This document shows positions 1 to 5,940 of a stretch of DNA of 5,940 nt, in pieces. The DNA comes from Porphyromonas sp. (GTDB lineage Bacteria > Bacteroidota > Bacteroidia > Bacteroidales > Porphyromonadaceae). Positions within the stretch are counted from its first letter, which is position 1; each line of letters opens with the position of its first letter. Both the position numbers and the translations under genes were made by a program. The notes beneath the pieces are model-generated. The model was not told where the DNA came from and searched no databases. It worked only from the letters and a program-made list of their open reading frames with translations. The DNA is taken from the NCBI GenBank assembly GCA_029983495.1, contig JASBZJ010000119.1, positions 1-5,940 on the forward strand. The letters are read 5' to 3'.

Positions 1-1105
1 CAATTACATTCCTATCGTACACTGTACTATACTTTTCTTCGGGGCGAACATCGGCATATATATTTTCCTGCCCCACACGGTTACCCAAATGAAATTGACC
101 TACTATAGTAAAGGGGTTCAATTTTTGCTCAACAAACAGATCTATAGCATGATGCCGAAGTACAAACAACCCTAAAGCACGAGGCTCTTCAGTTTGCATT
201 TTATAGTAACGGTAACGCAAAACAGCATTTGTGACATAAAGAGGCGAAGCATATGGCTTATTTAACGCCAAAAGATATTCCACACCATGAATATAGTTCA
301 TTCGCTGAGTACCAAAAAATATTGGCGAATTTTTAATATCTACATACCCCATTCCATAATGCAAATAGAACTTATCCTGCTGTTGAGGACGCCATAACCA
401 CAAATCGAGGTACTGCCTGGCATACAAATATTGAATTTGTTGTAGTAGATGGAATCGGTTTAAATGTATGGAATACCCTAAGCCTGGTTGAAGTGTTCCT
501 ACGGTGTTACTAGCTCGCGGATCCTCGAAGCGATAAGCCATCTCACCTTGATAATGTACCGAGGCTGTAAGCTCATGCCTACCCCATTGTTTTGCAAACA
601 TTCCGCTTGCGGAATATTGTTCGTAATGATATACACCGCCCATAGAATCGGCTACTACATAGGGGAAATAAACTTCGGGCTGACGGATGTTGTTATACCC
701 AACGGCTCCGTTTCTTCCTCTATTATACGATATTGCACCCGCAATTTTACCCCAACTACGTGCAGTTAAATTAGTTGACCCATATGCAACAATACCTGTT
801 TGCATAAACTTGCTACCGTATAGTGGGTTAATAGCCGCATTACGCTGATGTATTTGGAAATAGGTTTGCAATGCTAACTGAAGCGAATCATTTGCTATAC
901 ACGATGGGTGCAAAGCTGTTAAGCTATTCCATAAAACTCCCTCGCTAGGATTTTCGGGCTGTAATTGTTCGGTTTGTGGCGAAAGGAAAGGGCGAGTTGT
1001 GTTATAAATAAAAGGCTCCTCTAACAAAGTTTGAGCACCAATAGGATTATTTGCGATAAGCACAATTGCCAATATTACGAGTGCTATCCACCGATTATTC
1101 TTCAT
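1..1105 (-). CDS. DUF6850-like outer-membrane beta-barrel protein, partial (C-terminus beyond left edge)
   Basis: An open frame runs without a stop from 1105 through the window edge, giving 368 complete codons. The protein starts MKNNRWIALVILAIVLIANN and has a signal peptide (residues 1-24, probable cleavage IGA|QT). The mature part is rich in aromatic and alternating polar/hydrophobic stretches, as in an outer-membrane barrel. The segment around residues 165-215, with YFPY, GGVYHY, an AYRFEDPR motif (DPR at 195-197) and a GLGYSIHL strand, resembles the DUF6850 family as I remember it. Such proteins are usually about 500 residues, so roughly the last quarter is missing. Three in-frame ATGs are possible: 1135 (directly after the receptor stop), 1123 (preceded by GGTGGCGGAT) and 1105. 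I chose 1105 because it gives the cleanest signal peptide, but 1123 has the best ribosome-site candidate. It is the third gene of the operon and probably translationally coupled to the receptor. Function and ligand are unknown. Confidence 0.75.
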   Translation of the reverse strand, partial: MKNNRWIALVILAIVLIANNPIGAQTLLEEPFIYNTTRPFLSPQTEQLQPENPSEGVLWNSLTALHPSCIANDSLQLALQTYFQIHQRNAAINPLYGSKFMQTGIVAYGSTNLTARSWGKIAGAISYNRGRNGAVGYNNIRQPEVYFPYVVADSMGGVYHYEQYSASGMFAKQWGRHELTASVHYQGEMAYRFEDPRASNTVGTLQPGLGYSIHLNRFHLLQQIQYLYARQYLDLWLWRPQQQDKFYLHYGMGYVDIKNSPIFFGTQRMNYIHGVEYLLALNKPYASPLYVTNAVLRYRYYKMQTEEPRALGLFVLRHHAIDLFVEQKLNPFTIVGQFHLGNRVGQENIYADVRPEEKYSTVYDRNVI

Positions 1106-1135
1106 AAGTTTATCAATAGTCATATCCGCCACCAT

Positions 1136-3979
1136 TTAAAACTGTAATTGTGTTTCTACCCCAAAATAAGGTATATACCATTGCCTATCAGTTACTAAGT
1201 TGGCAACTTTATATTTAGGTGTAAAATCGAATACATTATCAACAAAAAAAGCAATACGAACATGTTTACCCACTTCCTTTGTTAGCTTCATATTCATACG
1301 TATTGCAATAGGTTTGCGCGTATTTCGATAATAAATCTCTTCCCGCTGTTGCCGTAGAAATAATAAAGGGTTGCCATCGTTATATGCCTTATCAATTTCA
1401 GCTGGCGTTATTGGGGTTATTATTCCATCAGTGTTCATATAGGCATAGGGGTAAGCTTGTTCCTCGTGCCCACGGAATTGGTCGCTAAACCAAATAACTT
1501 GCAATAAGTTTGTTACCACAAGCCCCCACTGTGGCACGTGGGTTTTACTCCACAAGTTTGTATTAAAACGCTTATAATGGCGGTACGCCCCCTTACCATA
1601 AAAACCAACATAAGGGTATGCTATGCCATTTAACGTTACATCGGGGCGGTACATTATGGGTACCGATGATGCATACACGGTGTGATAATAAGCTCCATTA
1701 AGCTCGAACTGTGTTAACAATACTGGTATATGTGGTGTACGAATGCGGTACTCTATACCTCGCTTATTAATATATATCGCATTATTTACCGTTCGTAGTA
1801 TAGCAAAGTCCTTCTTTATTTCAGGTAGATAATCTGTAACTTCGGCTGGTCTATTTGCTGGTATAGGAGCAAGTAATTTATTATAGTAGGGATACTGAAC
1901 AGCATGAAATTGCGAAAAATAGGAAAAGCCATCCTGATTTAATTCGTTAAATAGCGTGGCGGAAAAAGTCCACTCGCTATAGCGAACATCTACCCCCAGC
2001 TCCATCTTTCTATTCAAAGCAGCACGTAACTGTGGGTTCTGAGGATTATGCTGTAACGTATAAGTTATAAGGCGGTTTAGTTCATCCTTACCACGGTATG
2101 CATTTAGTACAAAAAAGTACCGATAGTAGTTATCGGGGTAAAGGTAATCAAGCGTAGGTAACTTTTGCTCATGCCCATAACCTCCTCGCAAAGTAAACTG
2201 TAATTGATGAGTTACATTCCACATCCACGAAGCCTTTATTCGAGGCTCAACTAAAACGTTATGAGCCAGCAAGAAGTTTTTTGGTAGGTTAAGCATATGG
2301 GTAGCACGAATACCTATATTCGCAGCGACATTATGCGTACCAAATTGTAAATTAAACCTATCCTCTAGATAAGTTGCCACATGGCTAAGAGCAGGAACTG
2401 CATAGTTTGGGCGAGGCCAAATAAAGCTATTGTTACCAGGGAAAGGAGGTCGCTTGTAATCAACAATAGCCCCTCGCCCCCAGTTCTTGGCCCAACGTCC
2501 TTCTGTTCCCCATAGGATGCGGTGCCGAAATTTATTCTGAAAGAGTGCAAAACGTGATTCACCCGCTAAATGCCCCCACAAGTAAAGGGGAATGTTTTCA
2601 ACCTGATAATTAGTATGATAAGCTACCGGTAAGTATTGCCCTTCATGCATGCCAAACTCCCTCGAAAGGGGCATGGCCCTAGGTCCATTGCGCGAATTAT
2701 AATAAAGCTTTCTATCCAACAAATCGTACGTAACATCCGCCGATGTTGTTAGTGTTATTTTATCAATTAGGGGAATAGAATGAGGCGTATACTCGGTTTG
2801 TAACGAAAGAGTTGAACGTTGATAGTTCGAACTATAACGTTCATCGTACTCTTCGACCAATTCATCGGTGCGAGTGCGCTGTAAGTTGGCTGAGTGATGC
2901 AAAGTAGCTACCCAATCAACAATATCGTTATTCGAAAACCGTTGTTGCATTGAGTAAGTTGCTTGCGCCGAAATACGGTTATAGCGATTCAGCTTTTCAC
3001 GAACATCGGTGGTGTAATCAAAATAATCAGCCCCAAAGTGTAATTCCCCACTGTTATGAGGAAGAACCACTCCTTTACCCATATAAACTAGCTTATTAAA
3101 GGGGTCGCTTTTAGCTCGTACAGTAAAAGGAGCTTTACCTTTTTTTGCGTACATACGAATAGAGCCGTACGATAAGTTCCCTTCGCTAGCCGATGATATG
3201 CCTCGCTCTACTTCAACTCTCTCTACGTGATCGGTTGAAAGTGTCCGTAAATCGATTCCTGCATTTTGTGATGAACGGCGTGTAACCAAACGATCGGGTG
3301 TGTAACTATCAAACCTGCTTTCACCCGTTACCCCTTCGAGCTGTGTTCGCATCGCATCGTTGCTTATAGGCGTATTGTTCATTATAATAGCTGTTCCAAG
3401 CGAAGTATTATCTTCGCTCATAACTTGCCTACTGCTAACGCCCGAAAAATTCTGAATACTTTGCGTTTCTTTCATTATTGAGCCTGGTAAAAGCAATAAT
3501 ACATCGCCTAAATTCGTAGGTTGTATTTGCTTTAAAGCCTCTTCGTTTATAGTAACTTTATCGCTACCCTTTCGATAAGTTCCTAATACTTCTACACTTC
3601 CTAATGATATTAACGATGGCGTTAAACGAAAGGTTATTTTTTTATCAGTTGTAATCGAAATCTTTTCCGAAAAAGGTTTGTAGCCTAATGCTATAATGCG
3701 AATATCATCCTCTCCGTAAGGAACCGACGAAAAAGAGAACTCACCTTTATCGCTAGAATAAGCGACAGATCCCAAACGAACGAGTTCGATGGTTGCCCAC
3801 GATATTGCTTCGCCACTTTCGGCATCAACAACAGTTCCTGTAAATACTACTTGTTTTCCATCTTTGGAAACCTTGCGTAGCTTCGAATGCTTTTGCTGGG
3901 CAAAAACAGTAGCACTCGGACAGAATAATATGCCAAGGAGAAGAAGGATAACCGAATAACTATACCTATAATAGCTCAT
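1136..3979 (-). CDS. TonB-dependent outer-membrane receptor with CarboxypepD_reg-like N-terminal domain
   Basis: This encodes a 947-residue receptor that should import a substrate across the outer membrane using TonB-ExbB-ExbD energy. Residues 1-27 are a signal peptide (cleavage VFA|QQ). Residues 44-119 form a CarboxypepD_reg-like beta-sandwich (GTVVDAESGEAISWATIEL, then DKGEFSF and a GYKPF turn), typical of Bacteroidetes receptors. A TonB-box-like stretch, SLGSVEVLGT, lies at 125-134. The plug follows at about 144-281, with IQPTNLGDVLLLLPG and HVERVEVERG. The rest is a long barrel ending in a C-terminal Phe (GVETQLQF), the usual outer-membrane assembly signal. The frame can be extended upstream only to a TTG at 4003; I prefer the ATG at 3979 because it puts the signal peptide at the N-terminus. 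It lies between a DUF4876 lipoprotein gene and a DUF6850-like barrel gene. No SusD partner is present, which argues against a classical glycan Sus system. The substrate is unknown. Confidence 0.93.
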   Translation of the reverse strand: MSYYRYSYSVILLLLGILFCPSATVFAQQKHSKLRKVSKDGKQVVFTGTVVDAESGEAISWATIELVRLGSVAYSSDKGEFSFSSVPYGEDDIRIIALGYKPFSEKISITTDKKITFRLTPSLISLGSVEVLGTYRKGSDKVTINEEALKQIQPTNLGDVLLLLPGSIMKETQSIQNFSGVSSRQVMSEDNTSLGTAIIMNNTPISNDAMRTQLEGVTGESRFDSYTPDRLVTRRSSQNAGIDLRTLSTDHVERVEVERGISSASEGNLSYGSIRMYAKKGKAPFTVRAKSDPFNKLVYMGKGVVLPHNSGELHFGADYFDYTTDVREKLNRYNRISAQATYSMQQRFSNNDIVDWVATLHHSANLQRTRTDELVEEYDERYSSNYQRSTLSLQTEYTPHSIPLIDKITLTTSADVTYDLLDRKLYYNSRNGPRAMPLSREFGMHEGQYLPVAYHTNYQVENIPLYLWGHLAGESRFALFQNKFRHRILWGTEGRWAKNWGRGAIVDYKRPPFPGNNSFIWPRPNYAVPALSHVATYLEDRFNLQFGTHNVAANIGIRATHMLNLPKNFLLAHNVLVEPRIKASWMWNVTHQLQFTLRGGYGHEQKLPTLDYLYPDNYYRYFFVLNAYRGKDELNRLITYTLQHNPQNPQLRAALNRKMELGVDVRYSEWTFSATLFNELNQDGFSYFSQFHAVQYPYYNKLLAPIPANRPAEVTDYLPEIKKDFAILRTVNNAIYINKRGIEYRIRTPHIPVLLTQFELNGAYYHTVYASSVPIMYRPDVTLNGIAYPYVGFYGKGAYRHYKRFNTNLWSKTHVPQWGLVVTNLLQVIWFSDQFRGHEEQAYPYAYMNTDGIITPITPAEIDKAYNDGNPLLFLRQQREEIYYRNTRKPIAIRMNMKLTKEVGKHVRIAFFVDNVFDFTPKYKVANLVTDRQWYIPYFGVETQLQF

Positions 3980-4052
3980 AACTGAGAGGGAAAAGAACAA
4001 CAACTAAAAAGTGGCGTTAAATAAAAAAAAGCAGGTATTATCTTAAGTAAGC

Positions 4053-4081
4053 AAAAAAAAAGCACTCGCCCCAAGGACTAG
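4053..4081 (-). terminator. Putative intrinsic terminator or attenuator between lipoprotein and receptor genes
   Basis: The minus strand reads CTAGTCC-TTG-GGGCGAG, a 7-bp stem with one A-G mismatch and one G-U pair around a 3-base loop. It is followed by TGC and a run of nine T (4061-4053). The layout is that of a rho-independent terminator, though the stem is short. It lies downstream of the larger hairpin, so the two act in series. No receptor promoter was recognised between this site and 3979, which suggests partial read-through rather than a true operon end. Confidence 0.5.
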
Positions 4082-4097
4082 ATAATTAAAAAGTACC

Positions 4098-4137
4098 AAG
4101 TTCTAGAGCGTACCTCACCAGGCACACTCTAAAACTT
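4098..4137 (-). promoter_or_regulatory. 18-bp hairpin in the intra-operon gap
   Basis: As minus-strand RNA the two 18-base arms (4137-4120 and 4115-4098) pair along their whole length around a GGUG loop, with three G-U wobbles. As plus-strand RNA the same positions give A-C mismatches, so the structure is built for the transcript of this operon. The stem is followed by GGTAC and then five T (4092-4088), a modest U-run. It begins 25 bases after the lipoprotein stop codon. It could be a terminator that lets some polymerase through, a stabilising 3' end for the lipoprotein message, or an RNase processing site. Confidence 0.7.
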
Positions 4138-4162
4138 AATTATAAATACAAAAGATGACTAC

Positions 4163-5353
4163 TTACTTTTTAGGACAAGCGTTTTGCCCTTGTATTCTAG
4201 TAAAATCGTTAGTTGAGTTGTTGGTATCGATAAGATACTTTCGCCCATTACGCATTTCGTTTTTACGAACAAAATTCATACCACGATGGCATCCTGTAAC
4301 AAAGCAGTGTCCCCTATCGAGTTCAGGTGCAAACGAAGCTTGAGCAAACTGCCCTTCACATCCCGTTTCAACAGCGTCTAAAATCCATTCGAAAGGCACC
4401 TTGTAACTGCGGGCTTTTTCGCCTTTTCCATTTGTTGTTTCAAGCAAGTTTTCTTTTAAAAAGGCATCAAGGGGCTTACCTAAACGGAATATACATGGAG
4501 GCATAAACCCACGTGGATGCATTAACCCTGTACCCAACAAACTATCAAAAATAACTTTCATGTTCGGAACATCGGGGTTATCAATATCAGCAGGGAATCT
4601 TTCGGGAACTTCGGTAAAGTATACTTCAAAATCCGCACCCGAAAGGTCTACCGAGTTTGGACGTAAGTTTGTGTCGTAGTGGTTTATAGCAGTTGCCGCA
4701 ACAACGATGCGTTTACCTGGCTCCAACGGATAATTCTTACCATTACCTGGGAACTGCAGTAAAGAACGAACAACAACAACCTTTTCGCTCGTTAATAAAT
4801 CGGTAAAATCATCTTTTGGTAATGGGTTAGCATGTGCTGTAACAGCAAAAATAATTCCATCCAAATAAACTGTTTCTTCACCGTTATTAAAAACCGAAAA
4901 GTATTGATCGGGGTGCATCATTTGCCCATTATTGGTTTCTCCATTAAAAAAAACCTCTTCAAAAACCAACCTTTCGGGCTTTGGAGCATTTTTTTCTGCA
5001 ACAATAGGAATAACTACGGTAGCGTTATCAGAAACCTGCACATTCTCAACTCGACCAAAAAGTTTTGCCTTCGACTTACTTTCGCCCTCTATAGTTAACG
5101 TATAAGTACCTTTTAAAAGCTCTACAGTTGCACCATTAGGGGCAATAGGTTGTTCTTTTTGTTCGGTTGTGCGATTATCGGTTATGGTTAGTTTTAGCAT
5201 TCCTTCGATCTCAACATCACTTTCCAGTTGAGGTTTAATCTGAATAGCACATTGCTCGATTTTAGGATCCTCATTAGGGGTTTGGCACGAAGGAACTACG
5301 AAAATTGTAATGAGCAGCAACAGAGGCACTGCAATAGCATGGAAATTTTTCAT
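4163..5353 (-). CDS. DUF4876 family lipoprotein
   Basis: This encodes a 396-residue lipoprotein. Residues 1-22 are a lipoprotein signal peptide with lipobox VPSC (acylated Cys23; Pro at -2 is slightly unusual). Residues about 36-119 look like a small beta-sandwich (GTYTLTIEG, then VSDNATVVIPIV), and the DUF4876 core follows at about 127-390. Family-like stretches are LVFEEVFFNG (129-138), DQYFSVFNNGEETVYLDG (149-166), FPGNGKNYPLEPG, WILDAVE (323-329) and DTNNSTNDF (376-384). The repeated strand pattern recalls lamin-tail-like folds, but that is only an impression. The mature chain has six Cys besides the lipidated one (35, 287, 332, 350, 355, 393). An 18-codon upstream extension to a TTG at 5407 is rejected because it would bury the signal peptide and cover the promoter box at 5385-5392. 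It is first in the operon and probably works on the cell surface or in the periplasm with the downstream receptor; its biochemical role is unknown. Confidence 0.88.
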   Translation of the reverse strand: MKNFHAIAVPLLLLITIFVVPSCQTPNEDPKIEQCAIQIKPQLESDVEIEGMLKLTITDNRTTEQKEQPIAPNGATVELLKGTYTLTIEGESKSKAKLFGRVENVQVSDNATVVIPIVAEKNAPKPERLVFEEVFFNGETNNGQMMHPDQYFSVFNNGEETVYLDGIIFAVTAHANPLPKDDFTDLLTSEKVVVVRSLLQFPGNGKNYPLEPGKRIVVAATAINHYDTNLRPNSVDLSGADFEVYFTEVPERFPADIDNPDVPNMKVIFDSLLGTGLMHPRGFMPPCIFRLGKPLDAFLKENLLETTNGKGEKARSYKVPFEWILDAVETGCEGQFAQASFAPELDRGHCFVTGCHRGMNFVRKNEMRNGRKYLIDTNNSTNDFTRIQGQNACPKK

Positions 5354-5384
5354 GAAGTAAATTCGTTTGTTACTTATTGTACTG

Positions 5385-5392
5385 CAAAGGTA
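5385..5392 (-). promoter_or_regulatory. Bacteroidetes-type -7 promoter box for the lipoprotein operon
   Basis: On the minus strand this reads TACCTTTG, an exact match to the Bacteroidetes -7 consensus TAnnTTTG, followed by C as is common. Transcription would begin just downstream, leaving a leader of about 25-30 bases before the ATG at 5353. At the expected distance upstream (19-21 bases) there is only CATTC, a poor match to the -33 TTTG element, so the promoter may be weak or activator-dependent. The box falls inside the TTG-initiated extension of the reading frame, which supports the ATG start. The leader has no Shine-Dalgarno sequence, which is normal for this phylum. Confidence 0.6.
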
Positions 5393-5553
5393 TAACAAAA
5401 CTGCCAACTAAGAATGGCTATTTATAGGTACCAACATCCGCAAAAAATACAACAAATAGCTATTGACTAAAATATTTAGGCACCTAAGCAATCGATGAAG
5501 TAAGACCATTAAACACCAAAAAGAACACCTTTAATAAACAAAATTCTATCGAT

Positions 5554-5594
5554 AAAGAATTACCTCCTTCAACAATACTACGAGGCAATTCTTT
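5554..5594 (-). repeat. 13-bp inverted repeat (hairpin)
   Basis: Arms 5554-5566 and 5582-5594 enclose a 15-base loop. As minus-strand RNA all 13 positions pair, with one G-U wobble; as plus-strand RNA one A-C mismatch appears. On the plus strand the stem runs into six T (5592-5597), which resembles a terminator, but no plus-strand gene lies to its left. It sits about 160 bases upstream of the operon's -7 box. It might be the terminator of a minus-strand gene to the right or part of a small RNA. The role is undecided. Confidence 0.55.
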
Positions 5595-5684
5595 TTTCAA
5601 GGTTCGCTTATTGAGACCTTTGCACAGTAGTAAGTCTCTTTATCAGTTGTTATCTATTTGGTAATAAGCGTATCCATCCGAACA

Positions 5685-5713
5685 TTTGTTAGGGAAGATT
5701 GTAGGTAAATTTG
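5685..5713 (+). promoter_or_regulatory. Plus-strand promoter-like pair (TTTG, 17 bases, TAAATTTG)
   Basis: TTTG at 5685-5688 and TAAATTTG at 5706-5713 match the Bacteroidetes -33 and -7 elements, with a 17-base gap, slightly shorter than the usual 19-21. It points right, away from the operon and into the REP-like element. No coding region follows within the window, so it would drive a non-coding RNA or a gene beyond the edge, or be a chance match in AT-rich DNA. Confidence 0.3.
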
Positions 5714-5734
5714 TTTGTTAGTGCGTGATAGTAA

Positions 5735-5872
5735 TTGTAGGGGCGAACCTGCGTGTCCGCCCGCCATCGTATTGTAATTCATTATCGATGGGAGCGGTTT
5801 GATGGGTTACAACCATAACGTCATTATTTTGTTCGACACCTATGGGCGGACACTTGAGATCCGTCCCTACAA
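5735..5872. repeat. REP/BIME-like element with imperfect inverted ends
   Basis: The left end (5735-5762, starting TTGTAGGGGCG and ending GTGTCCGCCC) recurs inverted at the right end (5844-5872, whose complement starts TTGTAGGGACGG and ends GTGTCCGCCC). Each end also folds on its own: GGGCG with CGCCC on the left, and GGGCGGA with TCCGTCCC, one base bulged, on the right. Both begin at the outer foot with GTAG (5737-5740; complement at 5867-5870), the tetranucleotide seen in REP sequences mobilised by RAYT (TnpA-REP) transposases. The inner 80 bases hold a further small stem, ATGGGTT-AC-AACCAT (5803-5816). The element is GC-richer than its surroundings. I recall GTAGGGGCG-type repeats being dispersed in many genomes. 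No target duplication is evident. Confidence 0.65.
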
Positions 5873-5940
5873 ATTTTTTGCTTGCGAACTATCTCGTTGG
5901 ATAATAGAGTGTTAACATTTTGGAGTAGATGCACAGGTAA

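Larger units (their letters stand above)
5354..5940. other. Non-coding region upstream of the operon
   Basis: I find no supportable gene in these 587 bases: the frames on both strands are short and broken, and none starts with a signal peptide or a recognisable domain. The region holds the operon promoter at its left end, a 13-bp inverted repeat, a short IS-end-like sequence, a plus-strand promoter-like pair and the REP-like element, each listed separately. Between 5440 and 5550 it is plain AT-rich DNA with nothing recognisable. From 5880 to the right edge I see nothing clear. Any neighbouring gene to the right lies outside the window. Confidence 0.75.

Noticed and set aside
488..769. 93-codon plus-strand open frame
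   Set aside because: It lies antisense inside the barrel gene, has no domain or signal, and the opposite frame is clearly the coding one.
2365..2562. 65-codon minus-strand open frame
   Set aside because: It is an alternative frame within the receptor barrel, with no independent support.
3980..4003. N-terminal extension of the receptor from a TTG
   Set aside because: The ATG at 3979 gives a complete signal peptide (Arg in the n-region, AXA-like cleavage), and the extension adds nothing.
3980..4162. Metabolite riboswitch ahead of the receptor
   Set aside because: Apart from the two hairpins I could not recognise a conserved core of the cobalamin, TPP, SAM or other classes; the structure looks terminator-like.
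4155..4343. 62-codon plus-strand open frame
   Set aside because: It is antisense to the conserved C-terminal part of the DUF4876 gene, which is under coding constraint on the other strand.
4832..5098. 88-codon plus-strand open frame
   Set aside because: It is antisense to the DUF4876 core, and its composition is low-complexity Asn/Lys/Phe/Ile typical of a shadow.
5354..5407. N-terminal extension of the lipoprotein from a TTG
   Set aside because: It would place 18 residues ahead of a good lipoprotein signal peptide and overlaps the TACCTTTG promoter box.
5735..5872. Invertible promoter (phase-variation switch)
   Set aside because: The inverted ends are long but imperfect and of dispersed-repeat type, there is no convincing promoter inside, and no site-specific recombinase is in view.

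Overview
The window most likely comes from a Bacteroidales chromosome (Porphyromonas-like or a relative). The reasons are the AT-rich DNA, a TonB-dependent receptor with an N-terminal CarboxypepD_reg-like domain, a DUF4876 lipoprotein, genes without clear Shine-Dalgarno sites, and a promoter -7 box of the Bacteroidetes form TAnnTTTG. The genus call is an inference; family-level placement cannot be settled from this stretch.

All three genes lie on the minus strand, so the locus reads right to left. First is a DUF4876 lipoprotein gene (5353-4163), preceded by a promoter-like box at 5385-5392. After a 183-base gap comes a large TonB-dependent outer-membrane receptor (3979-1136). Directly after its stop codon is a DUF6850-like outer-membrane beta-barrel gene (start at about 1105, cut by the left edge). 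From memory of these families, the three commonly travel together in Bacteroidetes. The likely picture is one outer-membrane import unit: a TonB-energised channel, a surface or periplasmic lipoprotein partner, and a second barrel of unknown role. The substrate is unknown and nothing in the sequence names it.

The gap between the lipoprotein and receptor genes is unusually structured. It holds an 18-bp hairpin (4098-4137) that pairs fully only as minus-strand RNA, then a second, shorter hairpin followed by nine U (4053-4081), then a further run of eight U. This looks like partial termination or attenuation that would give more lipoprotein than receptor. No separate receptor promoter was recognised.

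The right-hand 550 bases have no supportable gene. They hold a 13-bp inverted repeat (5554-5594), a short sequence resembling an insertion-sequence end (5613-5638), a plus-strand promoter-like pair (5685-5713), and a 138-bp element (5735-5872) with imperfect inverted ends. Each end of that element starts with GTAG and folds on its own, like a pair of REP sequences (a BIME). No tRNA, rRNA, CRISPR array or intact transposase was seen.
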